Positions 1-7,743 of a DNA stretch of 64,000 bases are shown piece by piece; the first letter of the stretch is position 1; each line of letters starts with the position of its first letter. Both the position numbers and the translations under genes were made by a program. The stretch comes from Candidatus Mycolicibacterium alkanivorans (GTDB lineage: Bacteria; Actinomycetota; Actinomycetes; Mycobacteriales; Mycobacteriaceae). The stretch covers positions 62,001 through 126,000 of the forward strand of contig NZ_JAIVFL010000001.1 of assembly GCF_022760805.1 (NCBI RefSeq). Reading direction: 5' to 3'. The notes under the pieces are model-generated. The model did not search any database. It saw nothing but the letters and a program-made list of their open reading frames with translations, and had not been told where the DNA came from.

Positions 1-62
1 CACAAGCTCAACCGTAGAGGTGACCACTGACACAAACGACGTATCGCCGTAAACGGCACAGC

Positions 63-440
63 GTGTCGCTGCTGCACGCCCACCTCGTCTTCGTAACCAA
101 GTTCCGACGCAAACTGTTCACCGATCCAATACTCACCTTCGCCGAAACCACCATGCGTACCGTGTGCGCCGAGCTCGATGTCGAGTTGGTCGAGTTCAAC
201 GGCGAAACCGACCACGTGCATGTGCTGGTCGCCTATCCGCCCACGCTGGCGATTTCCGTTCTCGCGCAGCGGCTCAAGGGCCGCACCGCTTACGCGGTGC
301 GACGCGAATTCACCGGCGCGTGTGTGCGCGCCCGCATGCGCGGACACCTGTGGTCGCCGTCCTACTTCGCCGTCTCCTGCGGAGGCGCCCCGCTGTCGAT
401 CATCAAGCAATACATCGACGGCCAAGCCCGACCTCTCTGA
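63..440 (+). CDS. tnpA: IS200/IS605-family Y1 transposase TnpA
   Basis: The predicted 125-residue protein is a single-domain Y1 (HUH) transposase that cuts and rejoins single-stranded ends of its element. The HUH metal motif is HVH at residues 51-53, and the nucleophilic tyrosine is Tyr117 in IIKQYIDGQ near the C-terminus; both catalytic elements are intact. The start used is GTG at 63. The frame stays open upstream to position 24 with residues TYRRKRHS, which look family-like, so the true N-terminus may lie before this GTG or outside the window. The length fits the family (about 130-150 aa). Probably functional, with an uncertain start. Confidence 0.85.
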   Translation: MSLLHAHLVFVTKFRRKLFTDPILTFAETTMRTVCAELDVELVEFNGETDHVHVLVAYPPTLAISVLAQRLKGRTAYAVRREFTGACVRARMRGHLWSPSYFAVSCGGAPLSIIKQYIDGQARPL

Positions 441-481
441 ACGCCGGGCTACGCCCGCCGACACACCGGATGGGCTCACCC

Positions 482-495
482 CGCCATAAATGGCG
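482..495. repeat. Subterminal hairpin of the IS200-type element
   Basis: A perfect inverted repeat, CGCCAT-AA-ATGGCG, lies 42 bases after the transposase stop. IS200/IS605 transposases recognise short imperfect hairpins near each element end, so this is the likely right-end hairpin. A second small stem (GGGC/GCCC, 446-456) lies between it and the stop codon. The cleavage site itself cannot be placed by eye. Confidence 0.45.
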
Positions 496-636
496 AGGCT
501 TGCGCCCAAGAATTCGGTCAACACCGATGTGGCCGTATCGAGGTCGTACTTGATCATGGTCACCATCGTGCACCCGAACCCAAGGCCCGGTAATGGGCCA
601 AGGTCATCGAGTCCAAGGATGGGTTAGTCCGTGACC

Positions 637-696
637 GCGAGCAGACGCAGAATCGCATCGATCGCACACTTTTCGTGCGATTGTGCGTCTGCTCGC
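637..696. terminator. Long stem-loop downstream of iniB
   Basis: Arms at 637-657 and 676-696 form a 21-bp inverted repeat with one mismatch; the outer 13 bases (GCGAGCAGACGCA) are perfectly complementary. An inner alternative stem, ATCGCAC/GTGCGAT, lies at 661-681. The structure starts 28 bases beyond the iniB stop on the minus strand, a position expected of a transcription terminator. It has no long U-tract, which is common for mycobacterial terminators. Confidence 0.6.
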
Positions 697-724
697 CGGG
701 AAAGCCACCCGCTGACTCTGCGAC

Positions 725-2854
725 TCAGAAGCCCGTGTGCTGGTCGAACTGGTTGTGCGACGCCAAGTCGGTGGCCGCCTGGGCGTGCGAAGCCGACGGG
801 TCGTGGCTGACGTCGAACAGCGAGTGGCTCGAGTAGTCGGTCGCCGCGTGCGACGACTGGTCGAACGCCGAGTGATCCGGCGCCGGGGCCGCCACGTGGG
901 TCGACGACTCCAGTGCCGAGTGCTGGTCGACGTCGGCCGACGCGTGGCTGGCACCCACCGAGGTAGCACCGCTGGCTGCGCTGCTGCCCTGCGCCCCGGT
1001 GATGACCGAGGAGCCGTGCGAACCGGACGCCACCTCGCCATCGCCGACCGCCGAACCGCCGGTCTGGATGACCGCTCCTTGGCTGCCCGGCGCGTGCGTC
1101 ACGACGCCCCCACCGGAGCTGATGGTGCTGTGCCCGCCCAGCGAGGCGCTGTCCTGGCCGAGGATGTCGGTGTGGGTGCCGAAACTGTTGTGAGCGTTGG
1201 CATTTCCGCTCAATCCGGTCTGCCCGGCCGACGCGGCCGCGTTGGTGGCGCCAGCCACCTGGACGGTGCTGTGCGCGCCTAGGGTGGTCGCCTCGTGGTT
1301 GAGGAAGTCCGCGCTGCCACCGGCCCCGGCGGTTGCGCCCGCAGCCACATTGGTGTGAGCACCGAGGTTCGCGCCGGCGATCGGTGGGGCAACCTCCGCG
1401 TTGGTGTGGCCGCCGAATGCGCTTGCGATATTGGTCTGTCCGCCGAACCCGCCGCCCAAGTTGGACTGCGCGCCGAAGCCACCGGCCACGGTGGACTGGC
1501 CACCGAGTGCGGCACCCTCGTTGTGCAGGAAGCTCGCGGCCGCGTTGTTGGAGGCCGCTGCCTGGGTGCCGACAGCAGCACCACCGAGGGGGCTTACGAT
1601 CCCGGCCGAGGTGGCCGTGGTCATGGCGTTGTTGCCGGCGGCGCTCAGACCGCTCCCGCCGAGACCGATCGCCCCGCCGCCGCCAGCAGCGGTCTGGTTG
1701 GCGAAGCTCGCGCCACCGAGCGGACTGCTGACGCCGGCGCTGGAGGTGGAGCTGAAGTTCTCCTGCGTGCTGAGCCCGCTGTTGACAGAAGGCGTGCCCG
1801 CAGAGTTGGTGTTCAGCGCCGCGCGACGCTCAGCGTCGATTCCGCTGCTGGTCGAAAAGCGCGCGCGATCGACGGTTTCCGCGCTGCCACCCGCGGCAAG
1901 TCCGGTGCCGATGTTGGCCCCGGCGTTGCCGCCGACCTGCCCGCCGAGTTCACCACCCCCGCCGATCTGGGCTCCGCCACCGGCTTGTCCGCCGAGTTGT
2001 GTTGCGCCACCGAGTTCTGCACCGCCGGCGACCTGTCCGGTGCCGCCGACGCCGAAGCCGGTGCCAATGCCGCTCTCTCCGCCGACGCCAGCCTGTGCTC
2101 CCAGACCGGCATTGAAACCGCCGCCGACCTCCGCACCGCCACCGACACCGACACCGAGTCCAGTGCCCAGACCGACCTGGCTACCCAGACCCGTGCCCAG
2201 ACCGACCTCAGTACCAAGCCCAGCGTCGAAACCACCGCCGACCTCCGCACCGCCACCAACACCGAGTCCAGTGCCCAGACCGACCTGGCTACCCAGACCC
2301 GTGCCCAGACCGACCTCAGTACCAAGCCCAGCGTCGAAAGCACCGCCGACCTCCGCACCGCCACCAACACCGAGTCCAGTGCCCAGGCCGACCTGGCTAC
2401 CCAGACCCGCATTGACCCCACCGCCGGCGCCACCGCCGAGTTCGGCGCCGCTGCCGATGCCCAGGCCTGTCTCGAGCCCGCCGCCAAGAGCCGTGCCGAG
2501 TCCGGCACCGATGCCCTCGCCGACCGCGGCCGCCAGGCCGGTACCGGCGTCGGCACCGACCTGCAGCGCCTGGTCGCCGATCACTTGAGCGACGGGTGCG
2601 GCGAGGAACGGCACAGCCTCGGCCACCGGTGCGAAGCCGTACTGGTCCGAAACCGTCTGAGCCAGAGAGGAAACCGGGTCAGCGCCGACCAGTTGAAGAC
2701 CGGGGATCGCCGAGGCGGCCACGGACTGGATCTGCTCGGGGCTGATGTTGGCCAGACCGGCATTGGCCAGCGCGGCATTGGGGTCAGCGACGAACGTCTG
2801 CGCGGCGCTCTCGTTGCGGAACAGGTCCAGGATGAATTGCAGCAGGGAGTCCAT
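725..2854 (-). CDS. iniB: IniB-like glycine/alanine-rich cell-envelope stress protein
   Basis: The 709-residue protein opens with an IniB N-terminal domain (MDSLLQFILDLFRNESAAQ, continuing to about residue 75). A low-complexity Gly/Ala/Asn-rich body follows with internal 36-residue repeats, then a His/Asp/Ser-rich tail with SHSLFDVSHD-type motifs like the C-terminus of M. tuberculosis IniB (Rv0341). IniB belongs to the isoniazid-inducible iniBAC operon; its molecular role is unclear. The dynamin-like iniA and iniC partners are absent downstream, where a stem-loop and an insertion sequence follow, so this copy is an orphan. It is longer than M. tuberculosis IniB (about 480 aa) because of the repeats. 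The start is ATG at 2854, preceded by GAAAGG. Confidence 0.8.
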   Translation of the reverse strand: MDSLLQFILDLFRNESAAQTFVADPNAALANAGLANISPEQIQSVAASAIPGLQLVGADPVSSLAQTVSDQYGFAPVAEAVPFLAAPVAQVIGDQALQVGADAGTGLAAAVGEGIGAGLGTALGGGLETGLGIGSGAELGGGAGGGVNAGLGSQVGLGTGLGVGGGAEVGGAFDAGLGTEVGLGTGLGSQVGLGTGLGVGGGAEVGGGFDAGLGTEVGLGTGLGSQVGLGTGLGVGVGGGAEVGGGFNAGLGAQAGVGGESGIGTGFGVGGTGQVAGGAELGGATQLGGQAGGGAQIGGGGELGGQVGGNAGANIGTGLAAGGSAETVDRARFSTSSGIDAERRAALNTNSAGTPSVNSGLSTQENFSSTSSAGVSSPLGGASFANQTAAGGGGAIGLGGSGLSAAGNNAMTTATSAGIVSPLGGAAVGTQAAASNNAAASFLHNEGAALGGQSTVAGGFGAQSNLGGGFGGQTNIASAFGGHTNAEVAPPIAGANLGAHTNVAAGATAGAGGSADFLNHEATTLGAHSTVQVAGATNAAASAGQTGLSGNANAHNSFGTHTDILGQDSASLGGHSTISSGGGVVTHAPGSQGAVIQTGGSAVGDGEVASGSHGSSVITGAQGSSAASGATSVGASHASADVDQHSALESSTHVAAPAPDHSAFDQSSHAATDYSSHSLFDVSHDPSASHAQAATDLASHNQFDQHTGF
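2110..2409. repeat. 108-bp tandem repeats inside iniB
   Basis: Nearly identical units begin at 2161, 2269 and 2377 (period 108 bp, 36 codons), with partial copies on both sides. Each unit encodes a Gly-rich segment with GLGTGLGVGGGAEVGG. One upstream unit carries an extra six bases. The near identity at DNA level indicates recent unequal crossover or slippage, so copy number probably varies between strains. Confidence 0.85.
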
Positions 2855-2994
2855 ATAGGGAGTGCCTTTCTCGTAACTCGAACACTTTTCGCCGGCCCCG
2901 CCCGGTGACTGATTGCCACGCTATGGCGAAGCTCCCGCCCCCAACATGGGGCGCAGTCCCCTACCCGACAGGGCCCCTACCGGGATGTCCCAGC

Positions 2995-3020
2995 AATCCC
3001 CGTTAGGGGATTAGGGGATT
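2995..3020. promoter_or_regulatory. Candidate operator upstream of iniB
   Basis: AATCCCC (2995-3001) and GGGGATT (3006-3012) form an inverted repeat with a 4-base loop, and GGGGATT is repeated at 3014-3020. Nearby CCCCTACC also occurs twice (about 2959 and 2975). The sites lie about 140-165 bases upstream of the iniB start in a 366-base gap (2855-3220) that has no convincing gene. Regulation by these repeats is inferred from symmetry only. Confidence 0.3.
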
Positions 3021-3220
3021 CGGTTGGCCGGACTGCGCGTGAGCAGGAAACTTCCCACCTCGAACGCCATAAATACTGATCACGAACCACCCACCCGACA
3101 ACCCGGGTGCCCGAACCGATCCCCAACTGTTACCCGGAAATCGACACTCAGGAAAGTTCCAGCAAACGCACAGGGCCTCGGCGTCCGTCGCTGGGACGGA
3201 CGCCCCGCATCAGGCGGCAG

Positions 3221-3538
3221 CTACACCGCGTGGTGATGGTGGTCGCGCCAGTGGTTCGGATGCTCAGCCAGCCACTGTCGCTCCACCCGCTGCACCCGGT
3301 GATGTTCGACCGTGATCATCAGCGCGCCGGCGATCAGCAGCCCGGCCGCCACCGCAACCAAGACCGCCAGCGGCCCGTGGTCGTTGTAAGCAAGGGCCGC
3401 AACCACTCCGGCCATGCCGACCACACTGAGGGCGATCAGCAGCAGACCTGGAAACCACAGCGTGTCGATGAACGATTCACCGGCATGGGGTTGAGTTGTT
3501 CGGGAGTGATCCACCGGATCACGAAATGCACCCTTCAT
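3221..3538 (-). CDS. usfY: UsfY-like small membrane protein
   Basis: The 105-residue protein has an N-terminal segment RDPVDHSRTTQPHAGES, two transmembrane helices (about residues 28-50 and 56-77), a charged linker and a His-rich end (HWRDHHHHAV). The N-terminal pattern and two-helix layout match my recollection of mycobacterial UsfY, first described in the usfX-sigF region. This copy is not next to a sigF locus, so it is probably a paralogue. The function is unknown. A CRP-like site lies about 45-60 bases upstream. The histidine tail could bind metal, but that is speculation. Confidence 0.6.
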   Translation of the reverse strand: MKGAFRDPVDHSRTTQPHAGESFIDTLWFPGLLLIALSVVGMAGVVAALAYNDHGPLAVLVAVAAGLLIAGALMITVEHHRVQRVERQWLAEHPNHWRDHHHHAV

Positions 3539-3581
3539 GGCGTCTCCCTTTCTCGACGAGACGCTTCCAGCCTACGCCGGT

Positions 3582-3597
3582 TGTGAGCTAAGTCACT
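3582..3597. promoter_or_regulatory. CRP-like binding site upstream of the UsfY-like gene
   Basis: The sequence TGTGAGCTAAGTCACT matches the CRP consensus TGTGA-N6-TCACA at nine of ten conserved positions. It is centred about 51 bases upstream of the minus-strand gene starting at 3538. Mycobacterial CRP (Rv3676 family) uses this consensus. Placement is consistent with activation or repression; it is untested. Confidence 0.4.
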
Positions 3598-3637
3598 ACC
3601 CGCCTTCGCACTTCGGCGCGGGTCGCGCAGCGCTAAT

Positions 3638-3655
3638 TGACTGCGGCGTCAGTCA
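3638..3655. terminator. Short inverted repeat after the first L,D-transpeptidase gene
   Basis: TGACTG (3638-3643) and CAGTCA (3650-3655) form a 6-bp stem with a 6-base loop, 17 bases beyond the stop codon of the minus-strand gene at 3672. The stem is short and lacks a U-tract, so terminator function is only possible. Confidence 0.3.
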
Positions 3656-3671
3656 GGACGGGCGAGCAACC

Positions 3672-4940
3672 CTACGGCTTGGGCGTCAGTGCGCTGCCCT
3701 CGAGCCACTTGTCCCACGGAACGGTCCAGTCGCCGTTCTGCCACGGCTGCAGCGACGGGCCGCCGGTGTGGCGCACCTCCACGACGTCGCCCGGCTGCGA
3801 GAACCTGAAAAACCACGCGGCGTTCTCGCCGTTGAGGTTCAAGCAGCCGTGCGAGGTGTTCGTGTTGCCCTGCGCCCAGACGGTCTCGTTGAGCTGATGC
3901 AGGTAGATCCCGTCGGTGCTGATCCGGGTGGCGTGCGGGATCTTCAGCTTGTAGCCCATCGACGAGGAGACCGGCAGACCGTAGGTGGACGAGTCCATCG
4001 TCACCACGTCGGCCTTGTCGATCACCGTGTACACCCCGGGCGGCGTCCAGAACGAGAACGTCCGTCCCGCAATGGTTTCGGTGCCACCGCGGCCCATCGA
4101 CGTCGGCATGCTGCGCACCAGCTTGCCGTTGTCGAAGACGTTCACCGTCTTGGTGATGTCGTCGGCGATCGAGATGTGCGCAGCACCGATCCTCAGCGTC
4201 GCCTTCTCGTTCTCCTGGCCGTAGAGCCCGTCACCGAGTCGCACCCCGAAGATGTTGGCCGCCACCGTCACCGTGGTGCCCGGCGCGTAGTACTTCTCCG
4301 GACGCCAGTGCGCGGTCGCATCGTCGAGCCAATACCACGACCCCTGCATCGGCGGGTTGGTCCTGACGACGAGCTGACGCTCGGCCGCGGCCTTGTCGGC
4401 GATCGGCGCGTCGAAGCGCGCCGCGATGATCGTGCCGATGCCGTAGCGCCGATCCTCGTGGATCGGCAGTCCGCCCGGCGTCTCCAGGTAGACCGCGGTC
4501 ACGTTGTTCGGTGTCGCGGTCGCAAACGACGTGGTCCGGGCCAGCGGAATTCCGCTGGTGCCGCGGCTGGCGACCTGCATGGTGTAGCTGCGCCCATACT
4601 TCAGCGGTTCGGTCGGCTGCCATAACCTGCCGTCCGGCGAGATCGCACCGGCAACGGCATTGCCGTAGTCGTCCTGCAAGGTGACGTTGGTCAGCGTGCC
4701 GTCGAGAACCGCGGCGGTCACCCGGGTGAGCGGGCTGAGCTCCGCTGCGCCGTTCGCCGGGGCAACACCCAGCACCGGCGGCGTGGGCGCCGCCGGAGCC
4801 AGCTCGGCCGCGGCGCTGGCGGTGGCCGTCTTGCAACCGCCCACGCAGCCGGGCAGCCCGGCGACGTCGCTACCCAGGATCCCCAGGAGCAACACCGCCG
4901 CGACCAGGCCAGTCGTGCGGACACGACGGGGAAGACTCAC
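3672..4940 (-). CDS. L,D-transpeptidase with Ig-like domains (YkuD family), copy 1
   Basis: The 422-residue exported protein forms 3-3 peptidoglycan cross-links outside the membrane. It has an N-terminal signal/anchor helix (residues 10-30), Ig-like domains (about 55-250) and a C-terminal YkuD catalytic domain with His348 and the SHGCLN motif (Cys366 as nucleophile). The conserved PPGVY, YGLP and SHGC landmarks are intact. Start GTG at 4940 has GGAG about ten bases upstream. A close paralogue lies at 6344-7600 with a matching promoter segment. The exact Ldt class (LdtMt2, 4 or 5-like) cannot be assigned by eye. A beta-lactam-relevant cell-wall role is known for the family. Confidence 0.88.
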   Translation of the reverse strand: MSLPRRVRTTGLVAAVLLLGILGSDVAGLPGCVGGCKTATASAAAELAPAAPTPPVLGVAPANGAAELSPLTRVTAAVLDGTLTNVTLQDDYGNAVAGAISPDGRLWQPTEPLKYGRSYTMQVASRGTSGIPLARTTSFATATPNNVTAVYLETPGGLPIHEDRRYGIGTIIAARFDAPIADKAAAERQLVVRTNPPMQGSWYWLDDATAHWRPEKYYAPGTTVTVAANIFGVRLGDGLYGQENEKATLRIGAAHISIADDITKTVNVFDNGKLVRSMPTSMGRGGTETIAGRTFSFWTPPGVYTVIDKADVVTMDSSTYGLPVSSSMGYKLKIPHATRISTDGIYLHQLNETVWAQGNTNTSHGCLNLNGENAAWFFRFSQPGDVVEVRHTGGPSLQPWQNGDWTVPWDKWLEGSALTPKP

Positions 4941-4994
4941 CGAAATTCGCTCCAGAACTGGTCGACGATTGTGTTGCCGGCGTCACCATTGACG

Positions 4995-5011
4995 CCTGAA
5001 TCATAGACGGA
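4995..5011 (-). promoter_or_regulatory. Putative promoter of L,D-transpeptidase copy 1
   Basis: The 17-base string CCTGAATCATAGACGGA occurs here and again at 7661-7677 ahead of the paralogue. Read on the minus strand it contains TATGAT, a good sigma-A -10 hexamer, 60 bases upstream of the start codon. Exact conservation upstream of two diverged paralogues supports a retained promoter. Confidence 0.55.
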
Positions 5012-5188
5012 ATCCGGGGTCGGATGTCACCCGATGGCGGCCGCCCCGCCGCCGACCGACAGCAAACTCACGTCACTTAGCGGGGCCCAACTTTCTGCCG
5101 CGTCAGCGGCGCCCGTCGGTGCACGTCCCGGCCCAGTGGTGCGGTAGCTTTCGGGGCAACTTGGTCGATGCCCAGGAGGTCGGGTGCA

Positions 5189-6340
5189 ATGAGAACGCGT
5201 ACCGTCACCGCTGTCGTCGCGGCGGCAACGGCGTCGGTGGTCGGTGTGTCGTCGGCGGCGCCGCAGGCGCGTGCGGCAGTGGTCACCCCGGGCAGCGCCA
5301 CCAACTGGGACGCCACCGGCATCGACAAGTTCTACGGCCTGGACTGGAACACCATGCCGGGGCCCACCGTCGCCGGCCCCGGCGTCTACGGCCCGACCGC
5401 CGTCGCGACGTTTCACCTGCTCCAGGACTACATCCAGGTGGCGGCCATCGACCAGGCGCTCAAGACCAACCCTGTGCCGAACGGCGTCGTCAGCTCCGGC
5501 CGTGGTGCGGGCAACGCCAGCGCCCTGATCAGCCAGTACGCCATGAACGGCGATCCGACGCTGCAGAACACCAACTGGCTGCTGGACAACAACATCGACC
5601 GGCCCAACGGCGGCTACGCCTCGCGCTACCCCGCCTGGTCGATCGTCAACGTCAACCCGCTGCCGACGCCGACCGACACCGGCGCGCCGATCATCGACGT
5701 CGGCTACGAGTACGCGTGGAACTCCGACGTCCCGGCCTACGCGCTTAACCTCGTCGCCCTGCTGAACTCGATCACCGAGTACGCCTACCGCTACCGCAAG
5801 CAGGACGTCACCACACTGCCGGCCCCGCTGCTGAGCCCCGATGGCAAGACTGTCAACTTCGACGCCCCGCCCGGCCACTACATCGTCGAGACCGACAGCA
5901 CCTACACCTTCGAACCGCTCTCGCCGGGCAACACCACGATCTACGTGACCTACAAGTCGAAGGACCTGGCGATGCTGCGGCCGCTGCGCGACGTCGGCGG
6001 CGCGGTCGGCAACCTCGTCGCCGACGCCGTCGAGCCGGTGCTGACGGTGATCGTCAACGCCGGCTACCCCGACAACAACCCGGTCAGCCCACCCGAGGTG
6101 TACACACCGTTCTCGCTGCTGCCGCCGCCGAAGGTCGTCGGCACTGCGCTGCACCAGATCCCGGGCGCCGTCCAGCAGGGCGTCGAGAACGTCAAGCGGG
6201 ACCTCGGCATCGGCGGCGACAGGTCCACCCGGCCGTCGAGCGCGGCCAAGGCCGCCACGGCGTCGACCGCCGGTCGGGTCAGGGCCGAGTCGCAGGCCGC
6301 CAAGGGTTCCAGCGGCACCGGGCACACCAGGCGCGACTGA
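5189..6340 (+). CDS. Exported protein of unknown function between two L,D-transpeptidases
   Basis: The 383-residue protein starts at ATG 5189, chosen because CAGGAGGT sits eight bases upstream; this removes a 7-residue extension. A signal peptide with an AQA-type site ends at about residue 29 (PQARA-AVV). The middle carries YEYAWNSDVPAYALNLVALL, loosely like the C-terminal part of PE-PPE esterase domains, but no GxSxG nucleophile motif was found. The C-terminal 60 residues are basic and low-complexity. It reads opposite to its two flanking transpeptidase genes. A cell-wall role is suggested only by context. Confidence 0.7.
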   Translation: MRTRTVTAVVAAATASVVGVSSAAPQARAAVVTPGSATNWDATGIDKFYGLDWNTMPGPTVAGPGVYGPTAVATFHLLQDYIQVAAIDQALKTNPVPNGVVSSGRGAGNASALISQYAMNGDPTLQNTNWLLDNNIDRPNGGYASRYPAWSIVNVNPLPTPTDTGAPIIDVGYEYAWNSDVPAYALNLVALLNSITEYAYRYRKQDVTTLPAPLLSPDGKTVNFDAPPGHYIVETDSTYTFEPLSPGNTTIYVTYKSKDLAMLRPLRDVGGAVGNLVADAVEPVLTVIVNAGYPDNNPVSPPEVYTPFSLLPPPKVVGTALHQIPGAVQQGVENVKRDLGIGGDRSTRPSSAAKAATASTAGRVRAESQAAKGSSGTGHTRRD

Positions 6341-6343
6341 AAG

Positions 6344-7600
6344 CTAGTGCAGCGCACTGCCTTTGAGCCAGTCACTCCACGACAGTGTCCAGTCCCCGTT
6401 CTGCCAGACCGGCAGCGGCGGACCGCCGGTGTTGCGGACCTCGACGACATCGCCGGGCCTCGAAAAGCCGTAGAACCATGCCGCGTTCTCACCGTTGAGG
6501 TTCAGGCACCCGTGTGAGGTGTCGGTGTTGCCCTGCGCCCACACGGTGGCGTTCAGTTGATGCAGGTAGATGCCGTCGGGGCTGATGCGAGTGGCATACG
6601 GGATGGTCTCCCGATAGCCCAGCCGCGAGTTGATCGGCAGGCCGTAGGTCGAGGAGTCCATGATCACCGGGTTCGCCTTGTCCATCACGGTGTAGACGCC
6701 GGGCGGGGTCCAGAACGACAGGGTCTGCCCGCCGATGGTCTCGGTGCCGCCGCGGCCCATGGACGTCGGCATGGTGCGCACCAGCTTGCCGTTGTCGAAG
6801 ACGCTGACCTGCTTGGTGGTGTCGTCGGCGACCGAGACATGGGCGTCGCCGATGGTGAACGTCGCGGTGCTGTCCTCCTGGCCGTAGAGGCCGTTACCGA
6901 GCGGGACTCCGTAGATGTCGGCCTTCACCGTCACCGAAGTGCCTGGCGCATAGTACTTTTCGGGTCGCCAGTGCGCGTTCTGGTCGTCCATCCAGTACCA
7001 GGAGCCCGTGACCGGCGGGGTGGTGGTGACCCGGAACCGTCGCTCGGCGGCGGCCCGGTCGGCGATGGGCTCGTCGAAGTGTGCGACGACGATGGCGCCG
7101 ATGCCGAGCGTCGCGCCGTCCAGCGGCTGGCCGCCCGGGGCGGTCAGGTAGACCTCGGTCTGTTTGCCGGGGACCAGGGTCTGGAAGGTCGAGGTCGCCG
7201 TGGACGGCACACCGCCGGGCCCGCGGGCGTCGACGGTCAGGGTGTAGGTGCGCCCGTAGCCCAGCGCGATGGTGGGTTTCCAGGTCTTGAAATCCGGGGT
7301 GACCACGCCCGGCACGAACCTGCCGGCGTCGTTGACCATCGTGACGTGGGTGAGCATGCCGGTATGCGCGACGGCGGTGATCGCTGCCAGCGGGTCGACG
7401 TCGGTGGCCCCGTCGGCGGGGCTGACGGCGACGACCGCGGGATCCTTCGACGGCGCGGGTTGCGGCACCCGCGCGGCGGCCTCGGTACGGCATTGCTCCG
7501 GGCAGTGCGGCGCCGTGGAGATCACCACGCCGCCCAGGACGGCCAGCACCGCCAACACTGCGGCCAGGTACGCCCCGCGCGCACGACGACTCAAAGACAC
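6344..7600 (-). CDS. L,D-transpeptidase with Ig-like domains (YkuD family), copy 2
   Basis: This 418-residue paralogue of the gene at 3672-4940 has the same layout: membrane anchor, Ig-like domains and YkuD domain with SHGCLN (Cys365). I chose GTG at 7600 over TTG at 7615 because GGAG lies seven bases upstream and the resulting VSLSRRARG aligns with MSLPRRVRT of copy 1. The stop lies three bases beyond the stop of the inverted gene 5189-6340, so the two genes converge. Both copies keep all catalytic landmarks and are probably active; divergence suggests different timing or partners. Confidence 0.88.
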   Translation of the reverse strand: MSLSRRARGAYLAAVLAVLAVLGGVVISTAPHCPEQCRTEAAARVPQPAPSKDPAVVAVSPADGATDVDPLAAITAVAHTGMLTHVTMVNDAGRFVPGVVTPDFKTWKPTIALGYGRTYTLTVDARGPGGVPSTATSTFQTLVPGKQTEVYLTAPGGQPLDGATLGIGAIVVAHFDEPIADRAAAERRFRVTTTPPVTGSWYWMDDQNAHWRPEKYYAPGTSVTVKADIYGVPLGNGLYGQEDSTATFTIGDAHVSVADDTTKQVSVFDNGKLVRTMPTSMGRGGTETIGGQTLSFWTPPGVYTVMDKANPVIMDSSTYGLPINSRLGYRETIPYATRISPDGIYLHQLNATVWAQGNTDTSHGCLNLNGENAAWFYGFSRPGDVVEVRNTGGPPLPVWQNGDWTLSWSDWLKGSALH

Positions 7601-7660
7601 CGGATCACTCCACAAAGGTCGGCCATTCTCGCCGCGACACCCACCCGAACGGATGAGGCC

Positions 7661-7677
7661 CCTGAATCATAGACGGA
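7661..7677 (-). promoter_or_regulatory. Putative promoter of L,D-transpeptidase copy 2
   Basis: This is the second exact copy of CCTGAATCATAGACGGA, giving TATGAT on the minus strand about 65 bases upstream of the GTG at 7600. The surrounding leader differs from copy 1, so the string is conserved beyond its background. Confidence 0.55.
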
Positions 7678-7743
7678 TCGAGTGACCGAATCGTTCTGCG
7701 CAAATGCGCGTGCTTCGTCACAAGATGGACAAGACTTCAGCAC

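Larger units (their letters stand above)
1..500 (+). mobile_element. IS200/IS605-family insertion sequence, cut by the window edge
   Basis: The stretch carries a Y1/HUH transposase gene followed by a subterminal hairpin. The left end lies outside or at the window edge, so the element boundary is not defined. No tnpB-like accessory gene is visible downstream: after the hairpin the sequence becomes noncoding and leads into the iniB terminator. IS200/IS605 elements lack inverted terminal repeats and target duplications, so none is expected. The right boundary given is approximate. Confidence 0.6.

Noticed and set aside
2110..2409. Possible CRISPR array in the 108-bp repeats
   Set aside because: Repeats are contiguous, coding and without spacers, and no cas gene is present.
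2872..2895. LexA-like SOS box (TCGAAC-N4-TTCG) upstream of iniB
   Set aside because: Only one half matches the mycobacterial consensus; the symmetric half is degenerate.
1295..2908. Plus-strand open frames of about 400-540 codons opposite iniB
   Set aside because: They mirror the repetitive GC-rich iniB sequence; the minus-strand protein has a recognisable IniB N-terminus and start.
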